A DNA stretch of 62,755 bases from Alphaproteobacteria bacterium (GTDB lineage: Bacteria; Pseudomonadota; Alphaproteobacteria; SP197), in contig VGDP01000017.1 in the NCBI GenBank assembly GCA_016869675.1, positions 1 to 62,755 of the forward strand, in the 5' to 3' direction. The stretch's first letter is position 1, and the number at the start of each line of letters is the position of its first letter. The notes beneath the pieces are model-generated. The model had not been told where the DNA came from, made no database searches, and saw only the letters and a list, made by a program, of their open reading frames with translations. This document shows, piece by piece, positions 1 through 7,574 of the stretch. A program made the position numbers and the translations under genes.

Positions 1-63
1 CAGCACATCGACCTGCCGCAACTTCGCGACAATCTCTTCGGCCCTGTGCTTCTTCCTCGCCAT
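1..63 (-). CDS. IS3-family transposase OrfA, first 21 residues (cut by window edge)
   Basis: The reverse strand starts at an ATG at 61-63 and runs off the left edge. The 21 visible residues begin MARKKHRAEEIVAKLRQ, the typical start of the helix-turn-helix OrfA protein of IS3-family elements, which binds the element ends and is normally joined to OrfB by programmed frameshifting. A strong Shine-Dalgarno (GAGGAGG) lies just upstream. The neighbours are further IS remnants, so this is probably an IS insertion that entered from the left. Family assignment is from sequence likeness; whether the element is intact cannot be seen. Confidence 0.75.
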   Translation of the reverse strand, partial: MARKKHRAEEIVAKLRQVDVL

Positions 64-107
64 CTCGGTCCTCCTCGATGTGAAAAACTTACATCACGGT
101 CGGACCA

Positions 108-326
108 CTACCAGGGGAGGGCGATCAAACCGCCCAGCGCAGTCGCCTGCAGTGACTCGAGGAACGCCTCGCGCGACTGGGTGTCGTAGAACGCCTCGGT
201 CGGGCTGGCAAACCCCGCCCGCACGAAACAGTCAATCGAAGCCGCCACCGCCGCCGACGGACGACCGAACGTGACGATCAGCGGAATGGCCGCAGCGCCA
301 CCTTGCAGGAAGCGGCGTCGGAGCAT
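108..326 (-). CDS. Small Tat-signal protein, probably 3'-truncated by an IS element
   Basis: This is a 72-residue frame starting at the ATG at 324-326. It opens with a twin-arginine-like signal (MLRRRFLQGGAAAIP), a hydrophobic stretch and an AVAAS cleavage-like site, which would direct it to the periplasm. The remaining ~40 residues (SIDCFVRAGFAS..., FYDTQSREAF) match no family I recognise. The TAG stop lies where the sequence reads TGGTAGTGGTCCGAC, close to the IS3 element, so the C-terminus was probably cut by that insertion. The same frame is open upstream into an IS5-type transposase N-terminus, making a 114-residue chimera if translated from 452 or 425. Confidence 0.4.
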   Translation of the reverse strand: MLRRRFLQGGAAAIPLIVTFGRPSAAVAASIDCFVRAGFASPTEAFYDTQSREAFLESLQATALGGLIALPW

Positions 327-510
327 GGCCTTGCCAGGCCGAGGCAGCAATGGCTCGATCCGCGACCACTCTTCGTCGGTCAGATCAGTAGGGTACCCCT
401 TGGTCTTGCGCTCGATCTCGGCCATTCGGCCACGGTTCGCTGGGGTCCACATACCCAGCTTGAATCACGCCGAAGTCCGAATGTGAACCCCTTTTCAAAC
501 GGGCTCTAAC
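327..510 (-). mobile_element. IS5-family remnant: one end plus transposase N-terminus
   Basis: From the ATG at 423-425 the reverse strand encodes MAEIERKTKGYPTDLTDEEW and continues SRIEPLLPRPGK, the characteristic N-terminus of IS5/IS427-group DDE transposases. After about 33 residues the similarity stops abruptly and the frame continues into an unrelated Tat-signal sequence, so the catalytic domain is missing. The bases upstream (426-510) end in a G-rich stretch, GAGCCCGTTTGAAAAGGGG on the reverse strand, which could be the element's terminal inverted repeat. No second end was found, so this is a dead fragment. The position of the terminal repeat is inferred. Confidence 0.65.
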
Positions 511-702
511 ATGGATCGCTCGCTGGACGACCAGCGTACCGTCCCGCGGCCAGGTGCACGCCCATCATTCCCCGTCGGCCCGAGAAGCATCGTAAATCCA
601 CGGGTCGAATGCAAGACGCCAACGTGAATTTTCCTTGATTCCAGGCATGATACGGTGCCGGGGATCAACGCTCGGCTGTGCAAGAAGCGGACCAAGACAT
701 GG
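511..702. other. Gene-free stretch between IS debris and znuA
   Basis: I see no convincing coding frame, RNA or terminator in these 192 bases. The only open frame here (reverse strand, 66 codons) has no recognisable motif. It is probably old flanking DNA left by the IS events. Confidence 0.4.
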
Positions 703-1725
703 TTAATCCGTCACGTTCTCAGATAGACAGCCGCTGAGCGACGCCGCCAACGCACGCATCATGATGCCGTAGGCCCCAGCGCCCGGCGGACCGCTGCCCA
801 ATGGATCCATTCGCCCCGTCCGTGCGTCGGTGTCCTCCACGACCACAGCGACCGCGCGGTCGGGGAACTGCGGTTCGGCCATGACGCACGGTCGATCCAA
901 AGCGCCGATACGCTCGCGGATCTCGATCAACCTCTGCGCGCTCGGCGGTTGCTCGGGATGCACCGTGATCGACCCAGCCACGTTCAGGCCATAGCGCGCC
1001 TCGACATATTGGTAGGCGTCGTGCATGACGAAAAAGGGCCGGTCCACGACGGCCGTAAGAGTCGCGGCGATCTCGGCGTCCAAGTCCTCCAGCGCGACGA
1101 TCGCCGCATCGGCATTGGCCCGATAGGTCCTGGCACGGTCCGGATCCATCGCGATCACTTCCGCCGCGATGGCCCGCACGATGGCCTGGGCGTTGTGCGG
1201 ATCGAGCCAGATGTGACCATCGATGGCACTTTCGTGATCGTCGTGGACATCGCTCTCCTCCGCATGGTCGTCCTCGGCGTGCTCGTCAGCGTGCTCCAAG
1301 TCGTGTTCGTCGTGCATGTGTTCATCCCACACGCCGCCCCGGCGAACCTGCAACTGCACGACACCCGGCGCATCCAGCAGCACCAGATGCCGCGCGTCGG
1401 GCGCGATCTCGTCCAAGACACCGTCCAGGAACACCTCGAACGTAGGCCCGATCCAGACCACTAGGTCGGCCCCGGCGAGCGCCGAGGCATCGCTCGGTCG
1501 GAGCGCGAACGCATGAGGCGATGCCAGTGGCGGTACAAGAAGCGCCGGCTGGCTCGCGTCGCCCAGCACCATCGCGGCCAGGGCATGGATGGGCAGGATG
1601 CTCGCGACCACGCGTGGCGGTTCGGACGCGGTCGCCAAGGGCGATCCCAGCATCGTCTGAACCACCGCGAGGGGCCCGAGCCATCGCAACACGTTCCGCC
1701 TTGCCTTAGGATCCTTCGGGGTCAT
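703..1725 (-). CDS. znuA: Zinc ABC transporter, periplasmic zinc-binding protein ZnuA
   Basis: This is the solute-binding lipocalin-free 'cluster 9' type protein that captures Zn(II) in the periplasm and hands it to ZnuB. The sequence has a Tat/Sec-like signal (MTPKDPKARRNVLRW, then a hydrophobic segment ending ATAS), the metal-ligand motifs ASPHAF, GHIWLDPHN and FFVMHDAYQYV, and a histidine/acid-rich loop (about residues 140-175) typical of zinc rather than manganese binders. I chose the ATG at 1723-1725 (340 aa) because AAGG sits just upstream; in-frame ATG 1737 and a farther start at 1800 are possible. It diverges from zur-znuCB across a Zur box. Confidence 0.9.
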   Translation of the reverse strand: MTPKDPKARRNVLRWLGPLAVVQTMLGSPLATASEPPRVVASILPIHALAAMVLGDASQPALLVPPLASPHAFALRPSDASALAGADLVVWIGPTFEVFLDGVLDEIAPDARHLVLLDAPGVVQLQVRRGGVWDEHMHDEHDLEHADEHAEDDHAEESDVHDDHESAIDGHIWLDPHNAQAIVRAIAAEVIAMDPDRARTYRANADAAIVALEDLDAEIAATLTAVVDRPFFVMHDAYQYVEARYGLNVAGSITVHPEQPPSAQRLIEIRERIGALDRPCVMAEPQFPDRAVAVVVEDTDARTGRMDPLGSGPPGAGAYGIMMRALAASLSGCLSENVTD

Positions 1726-1832
1726 GGGCACCTTCATTACCGTGAAGAGGTTGTCGTGCTCGGACGCCCATCCCGGCACTACCGCAACGCCGGATGGCAT
1801 CGGGCGGCGAGAGATATGGAGTCAAGTTTAGC

Positions 1833-1851
1833 AATGTTATATCATAACATT
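1833..1851. promoter_or_regulatory. Zur operator between znuA and zur
   Basis: AATGTTATATCATAACATT is a perfect 8-bp inverted repeat with a 3-bp centre in a GC-rich background. It matches the known alphaproteobacterial Zur motif (GTTATA-like half sites). It lies between the divergent znuA and zur-znuCB genes, so one site can repress both when zinc is plentiful. Confidence 0.88.
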
Positions 1852-1970
1852 CATGGAGAGCAAGGATGCCGCGTGCGGTGCCCTCACTCGAACGTACGCC
1901 AGGCCCCCCCGCCATGCGCATGCGATGCGGCGGGCGGCCACTGCACGCAGCCCGCGATAGGCCTCCTGTC

Positions 1971-2477
1971 ATGACCAGCACCCATCAGGCCTTTCACCCG
2001 GCCTTTGCGGGTTCGCGCCACGATCACGAGCGCTGCGCCCACGCGGCGCTCGACGAAGCGGCGCGGGTGTGCGCCAGCCAAGGTGCCCGGTTGACGGCGG
2101 TGCGCCGCCAGGTGCTCGAATTGATCTGGCGCAGCCACGCGCCGATCGGCGCCTACGACCTGCTGGCCGCGCTGAATGGCGCCGGCCGCAAGGCGGCGCC
2201 GCCGACCGTCTATCGCGCGCTCGAGTTCCTGCTGCGCCATGGCCTGATCCACCGCATCGAATCGCGCAACGCCTATGTCGGCTGCGCCCTGCCTTCACGG
2301 CACCATGTCGGCCAGTTTTTGATTTGCCGCGCGTGCGGCAACGCCGCCGAGATCGACGACAGCGCCATCGCGCGCGCCATCGCCCGCTCGACGGCGAGCC
2401 TGGGCTTCGCGCCGGAGCGCATCGCCGTCGAGATCAGCGGACGCTGCGAGCGTTGTGCCGCGGCGGACCGCGCATGA
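1971..2477 (+). CDS. zur: Zinc uptake regulator Zur (Fur family)
   Basis: Fur-family repressor that uses zinc as co-repressor. From the ATG at 1971 (168 aa) it has an N-terminal winged helix ([27 protein letters not shown]) followed by a dimerisation/metal domain with [19 protein letters not shown] and a C-terminal CERC motif; the two CxxC pairs form the structural zinc site. The frame is open upstream to an ATG at 1866 with a good Shine-Dalgarno, which would add 35 unconserved residues, so the start is uncertain. It overlaps znuC by ATGA and lies downstream of the Zur box, implying autoregulation together with the transporter. Confidence 0.88.
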   Translation: MTSTHQAFHPAFAGSRHDHERCAHAALDEAARVCASQGARLTAVRRQVLELIWRSHAPIGAYDLLAALNGAGRKAAPPTVYRALEFLLRHGLIHRIESRNAYVGCALPSRHHVGQFLICRACGNAAEIDDSAIARAIARSTASLGFAPERIAVEISGRCERCAAADRA

Positions 2478-3274
2478 CGACGCTGCCCGCCGCCGGCGGC
2501 CCGCTGCTGCGCCTGGACGGCATCGATCTGGATCTCGGGCGGCGTGCCGTCCTGCGCGACATCGATCTGAACGTATCCCCCGGCGAGATCGTCACGTTGA
2601 TCGGTCCCAACGGCGCCGGCAAGACTTCGCTGGTTCGCGTGGCGCTCAGCCTCGTCGTACCTACGCGCGGCACCGTCGTGCGCCGTGCCGGACTTCGCAT
2701 CGGGTACATGCCCCAGCGCCTCGCCATCGACCCCACCCTGCCCCTGACCGTGCGCCGTTTCATGGCGGTGGGCGGCGCGCATCCTCGCGCCGTCGCGGGG
2801 CCGCTGGCCGAGGTCGGCGCCGCAGGTCTCGAGGGCGCGCCGGTGCAGGGGCTGTCGGGCGGTGAGCTGCAGCGGGTGATGCTGGCGCGCGCGCTGAGCC
2901 GCGAGCCCGATCTGCTGGTGCTGGACGAACCGGCGCAAGGCGTGGACGTGCAGGGCCAGGTCGAGCTGTTCGACCTGATCGCGCGCGTCCGCCGCGAACG
3001 CGGCTGCGCCGTGCTGCTGGTGTCCCACGACCTGCACCTGGTCATGGCGGCGACCGACATGGTCGTCTGTCTGAACCATCATGTTTGCTGCACCGGCCAT
3101 CCCGAGGCGGTCAGTCGGCATCCAGCCTATCTGGCGCTGCTGGGCCCGACGGCGCGGGGCTTGGCGGTCTATGCTCACAGCCACGATCACCGGCACGACG
3201 TGGCCGGCGCGGTGGTCGATGGCTACGACCATGACGATCGTCACGGGTCTCATCGGCATCACGGGCCGGCGTGA
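2474..3274 (+). CDS. znuC: Zinc ABC transporter ATP-binding protein ZnuC
   Basis: The cytoplasmic ATPase that powers zinc import. The 266 residues contain Walker A GPNGAGKT (about 44-51), the signature LSGGE (127-131), Walker B LLVLDEP (147-153) and the switch histidine in LLVSHDLH. The C-terminal ~35 residues are very histidine- and aspartate-rich ([15 protein letters not shown]), as in several ZnuC proteins, and may bind zinc. Its ATG overlaps the zur stop codon (ATGA) and its TGA overlaps the znuB start, so the three genes are translationally coupled. Confidence 0.93.
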   Translation: MTTLPAAGGPLLRLDGIDLDLGRRAVLRDIDLNVSPGEIVTLIGPNGAGKTSLVRVALSLVVPTRGTVVRRAGLRIGYMPQRLAIDPTLPLTVRRFMAVGGAHPRAVAGPLAEVGAAGLEGAPVQGLSGGELQRVMLARALSREPDLLVLDEPAQGVDVQGQVELFDLIARVRRERGCAVLLVSHDLHLVMAATDMVVCLNHHVCCTGHPEAVSRHPAYLALLGPTARGLAVYAHSHDHRHDVAGAVVDGYDHDDRHGSHRHHGPA

Positions 3275-4059
3275 TGGACGACTTTCTGATCCGAGCCGGC
3301 CTGGCTGGCGTCGCGGCGGCCCTGGCCGCCGGCCCACTCGGCTCGGCCGTACTGTGGGGACGCATGGCGTTCTTCGGCGACGCGCTCGCCCACGCCGCGC
3401 TGCTCGGCATCGTCGTCGCGTTGATCGCGGATTGGCACCCTTGGCTCGGCGTCGCTGGTGTCGGGCTCGTGGTCGCGACCGTCCTGGCCTGGTCTCTCGC
3501 CGACCCGAAGCTCGCTCCAGATTCCCTCCTCGCCGCCTTGTCGCACGGTTCGCTCGCCGTCGGCTTGGTCGTGCTCGCGATCGTGGGCCGAGCCCAGGTC
3601 GACCTCTACGGCTACCTATTCGGCGACATCCTGGCGGTTGGTCCGGCGGATCTTGCCTGGGCGTTGGCCGGCATGGCCGTCGCCATCGCCGGCACCGTCG
3701 CGCTGTGGCGCCCCCTAATCGCGATCCTGATCCATGCCGATGTCGCTGCCGTGGAGGGCATCGCCGTGCGGCGCGTCCGCCTCGCCTTCCTGGTGCTGCT
3801 CGCCCTGACGGTGGCCGTGGCCATGAAGACCGTCGGCATCCTGCTGGTCACGGCGTTGCTGGTGCTGCCCGCGGCGGCGGCCCGCTCCTTCGCGCGTACG
3901 CCCGAGGCCATGGCCGTCTTGGCGTCGCTGTTGGGCGTCGCCGCCGTGGTACTCGGCTTGGCGTTCTCGGTCTTGGTCGACGCGCCGTCCGGTCCGGCCA
4001 TCGTGTGCGTCGCGACCGTCCTGTTCGCCATCGCACGCGTCATCCGCCGCGCGGCCTGA
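3274..4059 (+). CDS. znuB: Zinc ABC transporter permease ZnuB
   Basis: ABC-3 family integral membrane permease, 261 aa, with about eight hydrophobic segments and the family features GSAVLWGRMAFFGDALAHAA near the N-terminus and VGILLVTALLVLPAAAAR in the second half. The start ATG overlaps the znuC stop (TGATG); a GTG one codon upstream is also possible. It completes the ZnuABC importer. The 3' end faces a gene on the other strand whose open frame runs antisense through the last third of znuB. Confidence 0.93.
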   Translation: MDDFLIRAGLAGVAAALAAGPLGSAVLWGRMAFFGDALAHAALLGIVVALIADWHPWLGVAGVGLVVATVLAWSLADPKLAPDSLLAALSHGSLAVGLVVLAIVGRAQVDLYGYLFGDILAVGPADLAWALAGMAVAIAGTVALWRPLIAILIHADVAAVEGIAVRRVRLAFLVLLALTVAVAMKTVGILLVTALLVLPAAAARSFARTPEAMAVLASLLGVAAVVLGLAFSVLVDAPSGPAIVCVATVLFAIARVIRRAA

Positions 4060-4341
4060 GGAAGCTTCGTAGAGGCCGCGCAGATCGTGATGGAGCGATC
4101 GCGCGCCTGGATCCGGCCAGTGCGGGCGGACGTCGGCCGCGCGGGCGCCGCACACCGCGCAGCGGAATCGCCGCGCCGCCAAGGGCAGCAGAGCGGCGCC
4201 ACGCAGGCGGCCCTGCCATAGCGCGCGCGGCACCGCCGCGCGGCGCCCGCATCCGTCGCACCAGACCTCCAGGTCGAGGCCGGCTTCGACGACCTCGGCG
4301 ACGGTGATCGGCTTGACCTTGGCGGGACGGCCTTTGGGCAT
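3715..4341 (-). CDS. Small zinc-ribbon-like protein, putatively SOS-regulated
   Basis: The first ~94 residues (4060-4341) look real: a basic start (MPKGRPAKVKPITVAEVVEA), then a CDGC pair and a CAVC pair that could hold one zinc ion, as in small alphaproteobacterial proteins of unknown function. The ATG at 4339-4341 follows AAGGTG. The frame does not stop at the znuB boundary but continues to 3715, antisense to znuB; that part is low-complexity (many D, G, H, Q, R) and probably not functional. A LexA-type box lies 16 bp upstream, suggesting DNA-damage induction. Function unknown; the true C-terminus is uncertain. Confidence 0.5.
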   Translation of the reverse strand: MPKGRPAKVKPITVAEVVEAGLDLEVWCDGCGRRAAVPRALWQGRLRGAALLPLAARRFRCAVCGARAADVRPHWPDPGARSLHHDLRGLYEASSGRAADDACDGEQDGRDAHDGRTGRRVDQDRERQAEYHGGDAQQRRQDGHGLGRTREGAGRRRGQHQQRRDQQDADGLHGHGHRQGEQHQEGEADAPHGDALHGSDIGMDQDRD

Positions 4342-4356
4342 GGCACCTTGTATGAT

Positions 4357-4371
4357 GTTCTTCTTTTGTTC
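4357..4371. promoter_or_regulatory. LexA (SOS) box, alphaproteobacterial type
   Basis: GTTCTTCTTTTGTTC matches the direct-repeat GTTC-N7-GTTC recognised by LexA in alphaproteobacteria. It lies 16 bp before the start of the leftward zinc-ribbon gene and 71 bp before the rightward FAD oxidoreductase, so the leftward gene is the more likely target. Confidence 0.7.
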
Positions 4372-4442
4372 TCATATCGCGTTCACCAGACGCTGCCAAG
4401 GTCGTGGTCGCCGGGTAGGATGGGCGCCCGCGCGGAGTGCCC

Positions 4443-5723
4443 ATGACACAGGCCGACTACCCCGATACCTACTACGCGCGCACGCGCAACGACGGTCGGG
4501 GCCGCCCGTCGTTGCACGGGGACCTGACAGTCGACGCCTGCGTCATCGGCGGCGGCCTGGCCGGTGCCAACGCGGCCCTCGGCCTGACCGAGCGCGGCCG
4601 GTCGGTCGCGCTGATCGAGGCGAAGCGCATCGGCTTCGGCGCCTCGGGCCGCAACGGCGGCTTTCTCAACGCCGGCTTCTCTCTGCCGGGCTCGGCGTTG
4701 ATCAAGCGCGTCGGGCTCGATCGGGCGCGCGCGCTGCGCGCCCTTGCGGAGGACGCGGTCGCCCTGATCGCGCGCCGGGTCGAGGCCTACCAGATCGTCT
4801 GCGGCCTGGAGCAGACCGGTCACATGCTCGTCTCGTGGTTCGACGACCGCGCCGCCATCGAAGGCTATCGGGCGGAGCTCGCCCGGAATTTCGGCGTCGA
4901 GACCGAAATCTGGCCGCGCGAGCGGGTGCGCGAATCCTACCGCACCGCCCGCTACTTCGACGGGCTCTACAACCCCAAGGGCTACCAGTTCCATCCGCTC
5001 AACTACGTGCTGGGCGTCGTCGGCGCCGCCGAGGCGCGCGGCGTCAGGGTGCACGAGGACTCGCCGGCCATGGCCGTGGAGCCGCATGGGGGCGGCTGGC
5101 GCGTCGCCACGGCAAACGGCTCCGTCACCGCGCGCGACGTGGTGGTGGCGTGCGGCGGCTACATCGGCGGGCTGACCCCGCGCATCGGGCGCGCCATCCT
5201 GCCCATCGCGACGTATGTGATCGTGACCGAGCCGCTGGGTGCGCGCATCGACGAGGCGATCCGCGTGCGCTACGCCACGTACGACGACCGGTTCGCGCAG
5301 GATTACTACCGCCGCCTGCCCGACACGCGGCTTCTGTGGGGCGGGCGCATCAGCGTGCGCTACGCGCCACCCGCGGCGGTCCAGCGCTTCATGCTGCGCG
5401 ATCTGCTCAGAGTGTTCCCGCAGCTCGCCGGCGTGCGCGTCGAGGCCGCGTGGGGCGGCCTGATGAGCTACGCGCGGCACCGCATGCCCCAGGTCGGCCG
5501 GCTGGAAACGGGGCTGTGGTACGCCCAGGCGTTCGGCGGTCATGGCATGGACACAACCACCATGGCCGGCGAACTGATCGCCGCCGCCATTGCCGAGGGC
5601 GACGACACCTACCGCCGCATCGACGACACGTTCGGGCTCGACTGGGCCGGCGGGCCGGCGGGCCTCGCCTACGCCCAGATGACCTACTGGAGGTACCGCT
5701 TCCGCGACTGGCTTCGTTCCTGA
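4443..5723 (+). CDS. FAD-dependent oxidoreductase, DAO/PuuB-like
   Basis: Flavoprotein of the D-amino-acid-oxidase fold, 426 aa. The N-terminal Rossmann motif CVIGGGLAGANAAL is followed by FGASGRNGGF, typical of gamma-glutamylputrescine oxidase (PuuB) and related enzymes that oxidise secondary or gamma-glutamylated amines; the C-terminal part has FGGHGMDTTTMAGELIA, the FAD-contacting end. I prefer ATG 4443 over a GTG two codons upstream. It stands alone between divergent and convergent neighbours and overlaps the nagZ 3' end by 40 bp. The exact substrate cannot be read from the sequence. Confidence 0.8.
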   Translation: MTQADYPDTYYARTRNDGRGRPSLHGDLTVDACVIGGGLAGANAALGLTERGRSVALIEAKRIGFGASGRNGGFLNAGFSLPGSALIKRVGLDRARALRALAEDAVALIARRVEAYQIVCGLEQTGHMLVSWFDDRAAIEGYRAELARNFGVETEIWPRERVRESYRTARYFDGLYNPKGYQFHPLNYVLGVVGAAEARGVRVHEDSPAMAVEPHGGGWRVATANGSVTARDVVVACGGYIGGLTPRIGRAILPIATYVIVTEPLGARIDEAIRVRYATYDDRFAQDYYRRLPDTRLLWGGRISVRYAPPAAVQRFMLRDLLRVFPQLAGVRVEAAWGGLMSYARHRMPQVGRLETGLWYAQAFGGHGMDTTTMAGELIAAAIAEGDDTYRRIDDTFGLDWAGGPAGLAYAQMTYWRYRFRDWLRS

Positions 5724-6736
5724 CCGCCGCGTTCGATCAGCGTCGCCAAGGTTCGTGTGCCCCGTTCCGCGTCGAACGGCGCGGGGTCCTGGCGCCAGCG
5801 CAGTGCGCGCCCCAGCCGTCGCGCGCCCGCGGCGCCCAGCGGTCCCGCCGCCTTGGCCACCGTCTCCATCTCGGGAAGGCGGCCGTTGCAGTGCAGGACG
5901 ACGTCGCAGCCCGCCGCCCGGGATGCCGCGGCCCGTTCGGCCAAGGTGCCGGCCAGCGCGTTCATCGAAAGGTCGTCGCTCAGCAACACGCCATCGAAGC
6001 CGATCTCGCCACGAATGGCGCGCTTGATGACCGGCGCCGAAACCGTGGCGCACGCGTCGCGGTCGATCGCGTCGTAGACCACGTGCGCTGTCATCGCCCA
6101 CGGCAGGTCGGCCAGCGCCCGGAACGGCGCGAAGTCGCGCCGTTGCAACGCGCCCAACGTCGCCGCCACGCGCGGTAGGTGATGATGGCTGTCCGCCGTG
6201 GCGCGCCCGTGACCGGGAATGTGCTTAATGATCGGCACGACGCCACCGGCCAGCAGACCCTCGGCGCACGCGCGACCCAGCCGCGCGACGGCCACTGGCG
6301 TGGTCGCGAACGCGCGATCGCCGATCACATCGTGGGCTCCCGGGACCGGAATATCGAGCACCGGCGCGCAGTCCACATCGAACCCGAGCGGCCGCAGGTC
6401 GGCGGCCAGCAGGCGCCCCAGCAGGCGGGCGGCTCGCACGCCGCCCGACGCGACGACGGCAGCCGGCGGCAGACCGCGCCATTGGGGAGGCCGCAGACGC
6501 TGCACGCGACCGCCTTCCTGGTCGAGCATGACGGGAGCGTCGGCCCGGCCGACGCTGGCCCGCAGGTCCGCGATCAGCGTGCGCACCTGGTCGGGCGCCT
6601 CGATGTTGCGCGCGAATAGGATGAAGCCGACCGGGCGGATGCGCGCGAAGAACCGCCGCTCCGGCGCGGTCAGGCGCGGCCCGGCGCAGCCGAAGACCGC
6701 GGCCGTCAGGCGCGCGCGTTCAGCGACGGACGACAA
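5684..6736 (-). CDS. nagZ: Beta-N-acetylhexosaminidase NagZ
   Basis: Family GH3 enzyme that removes N-acetylglucosamine from 1,6-anhydro-muropeptides during cell-wall recycling in the cytoplasm. Diagnostic motifs are DQEGGRVQRL, KHIPGHGRATADSHHHLP (the His/Asp general acid-base loop) and LLSDDLSMNAL with the catalytic Asp nucleophile. No ATG lies at the expected position: I chose TTG at 6734-6736 (350 aa), overlapping the upstream SPOR gene; the frame stays open to an ATG at 6808. The argS-SPOR-nagZ order is common in Rhodospirillales. Confidence 0.9.
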   Translation of the reverse strand: MSSVAERARLTAAVFGCAGPRLTAPERRFFARIRPVGFILFARNIEAPDQVRTLIADLRASVGRADAPVMLDQEGGRVQRLRPPQWRGLPPAAVVASGGVRAARLLGRLLAADLRPLGFDVDCAPVLDIPVPGAHDVIGDRAFATTPVAVARLGRACAEGLLAGGVVPIIKHIPGHGRATADSHHHLPRVAATLGALQRRDFAPFRALADLPWAMTAHVVYDAIDRDACATVSAPVIKRAIRGEIGFDGVLLSDDLSMNALAGTLAERAAASRAAGCDVVLHCNGRLPEMETVAKAAGPLGAAGARRLGRALRWRQDPAPFDAERGTRTLATLIERGGQERSQSRKRYLQ

Positions 6737-7574
6737 GGCAATCCACGCCGTGCGCCTTGAACTCGGTGCACAGGCCTTCCGCGCCATTGCGATCGGCGAA
6801 GGCGCCAACCTGCAGCCGATGGTAAAGCCCCTGCCCCGAGCCGAGGTCCGCCGTCTCGACCTTCAACGCCAGGCCGGCGACCAGCGCCCCGAGCTTACCC
6901 TTAAGGCGCTGCCATTCCGGCTCGACCTGGGCTTCGTCCTTGACCGCGCCGATCTGCACGCGCCACGTGCGGCTCGATGTCGTGTCCGCCTCGTCCTCTT
7001 TGAGGGCGGCGACCGTCTGATCGACCTTCTCATCGATGGACGATGCCTCGGCGTCCTCGGACGCCACCGCCGTCGCGTCTGTGCCCGCGGCCGGCGCGGC
7101 GGCCGCTTCGAGTTCCTCGAGGGCCTCGCCGATGACGTCCACCGTGGCGGCCGGTTCGATCGGCTCCGATTCCGGCTGGGCGGGCAACAGCGCGACGGCC
7201 ACCGGCTCCTCCGGTGGCGGCAACAGACGCTCGACTACCTCGCCGTCCTGCCGTGTTGGCTCGATCAGGTCGTAGACATGCATGCCCTGGTTGGGGATGG
7301 TGATGCCTCCAGGATCGGCCGGGCGTTCCTTGGTCGGCGTGTCCTCGGCCAGGATCAAGGGGACGTCCTCGGGCGATCCCGGCACGTCGTCGCCCGGCAC
7401 GAGGCTCCATCCCAGCACCGCCAGAACCACCGCCGCCAAGCCGAGAAGGGCCGGCCGGCGGTACCGGGTCCACGCCCTTCGGGGCGATACAGGGCTTGCC
7501 GCGCCATCCGGCTCGAGCATTGGATCAGCGCCCCGGTCGGGCGCTACGCCGCCCTCAAACTCGGGTTTGTTCAT
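6720..7574 (-). CDS. SPOR-domain membrane protein
   Basis: A 284-residue protein with a short cytoplasmic tail, one membrane segment (about residues 41-60, [16 protein letters not shown]), a long Pro/Glu/Ala-rich periplasmic linker and a C-terminal SPOR domain ([13 protein letters not shown] to the end, with YHRLQVGAF). SPOR domains bind denuded septal peptidoglycan, so it probably acts at the division site or in wall remodelling, fitting its place next to nagZ. Its start overlaps the argS stop by 4 bp. Confidence 0.85.
   Translation of the reverse strand: MNKPEFEGGVAPDRGADPMLEPDGAASPVSPRRAWTRYRRPALLGLAAVVLAVLGWSLVPGDDVPGSPEDVPLILAEDTPTKERPADPGGITIPNQGMHVYDLIEPTRQDGEVVERLLPPPEEPVAVALLPAQPESEPIEPAATVDVIGEALEELEAAAAPAAGTDATAVASEDAEASSIDEKVDQTVAALKEDEADTTSSRTWRVQIGAVKDEAQVEPEWQRLKGKLGALVAGLALKVETADLGSGQGLYHRLQVGAFADRNGAEGLCTEFKAHGVDCLVVRR

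Noticed and set aside
495-695. 66-codon reverse frame next to znuA
   Set aside because: No motif or ribosome binding site; it overlaps the presumed IS end.
1866-1970. 35-residue N-terminal extension of Zur from ATG 1866
   Set aside because: It has a fair ribosome binding site, but the residues look unlike any Fur protein; kept only as an alternative start.
4304-6178. 624-codon forward frame over the FAD oxidoreductase and nagZ
   Set aside because: Arg/Ala/Gly-rich shadow of GC-rich DNA in another frame; it has no motif, whereas the oxidoreductase and nagZ frames have clear ones.
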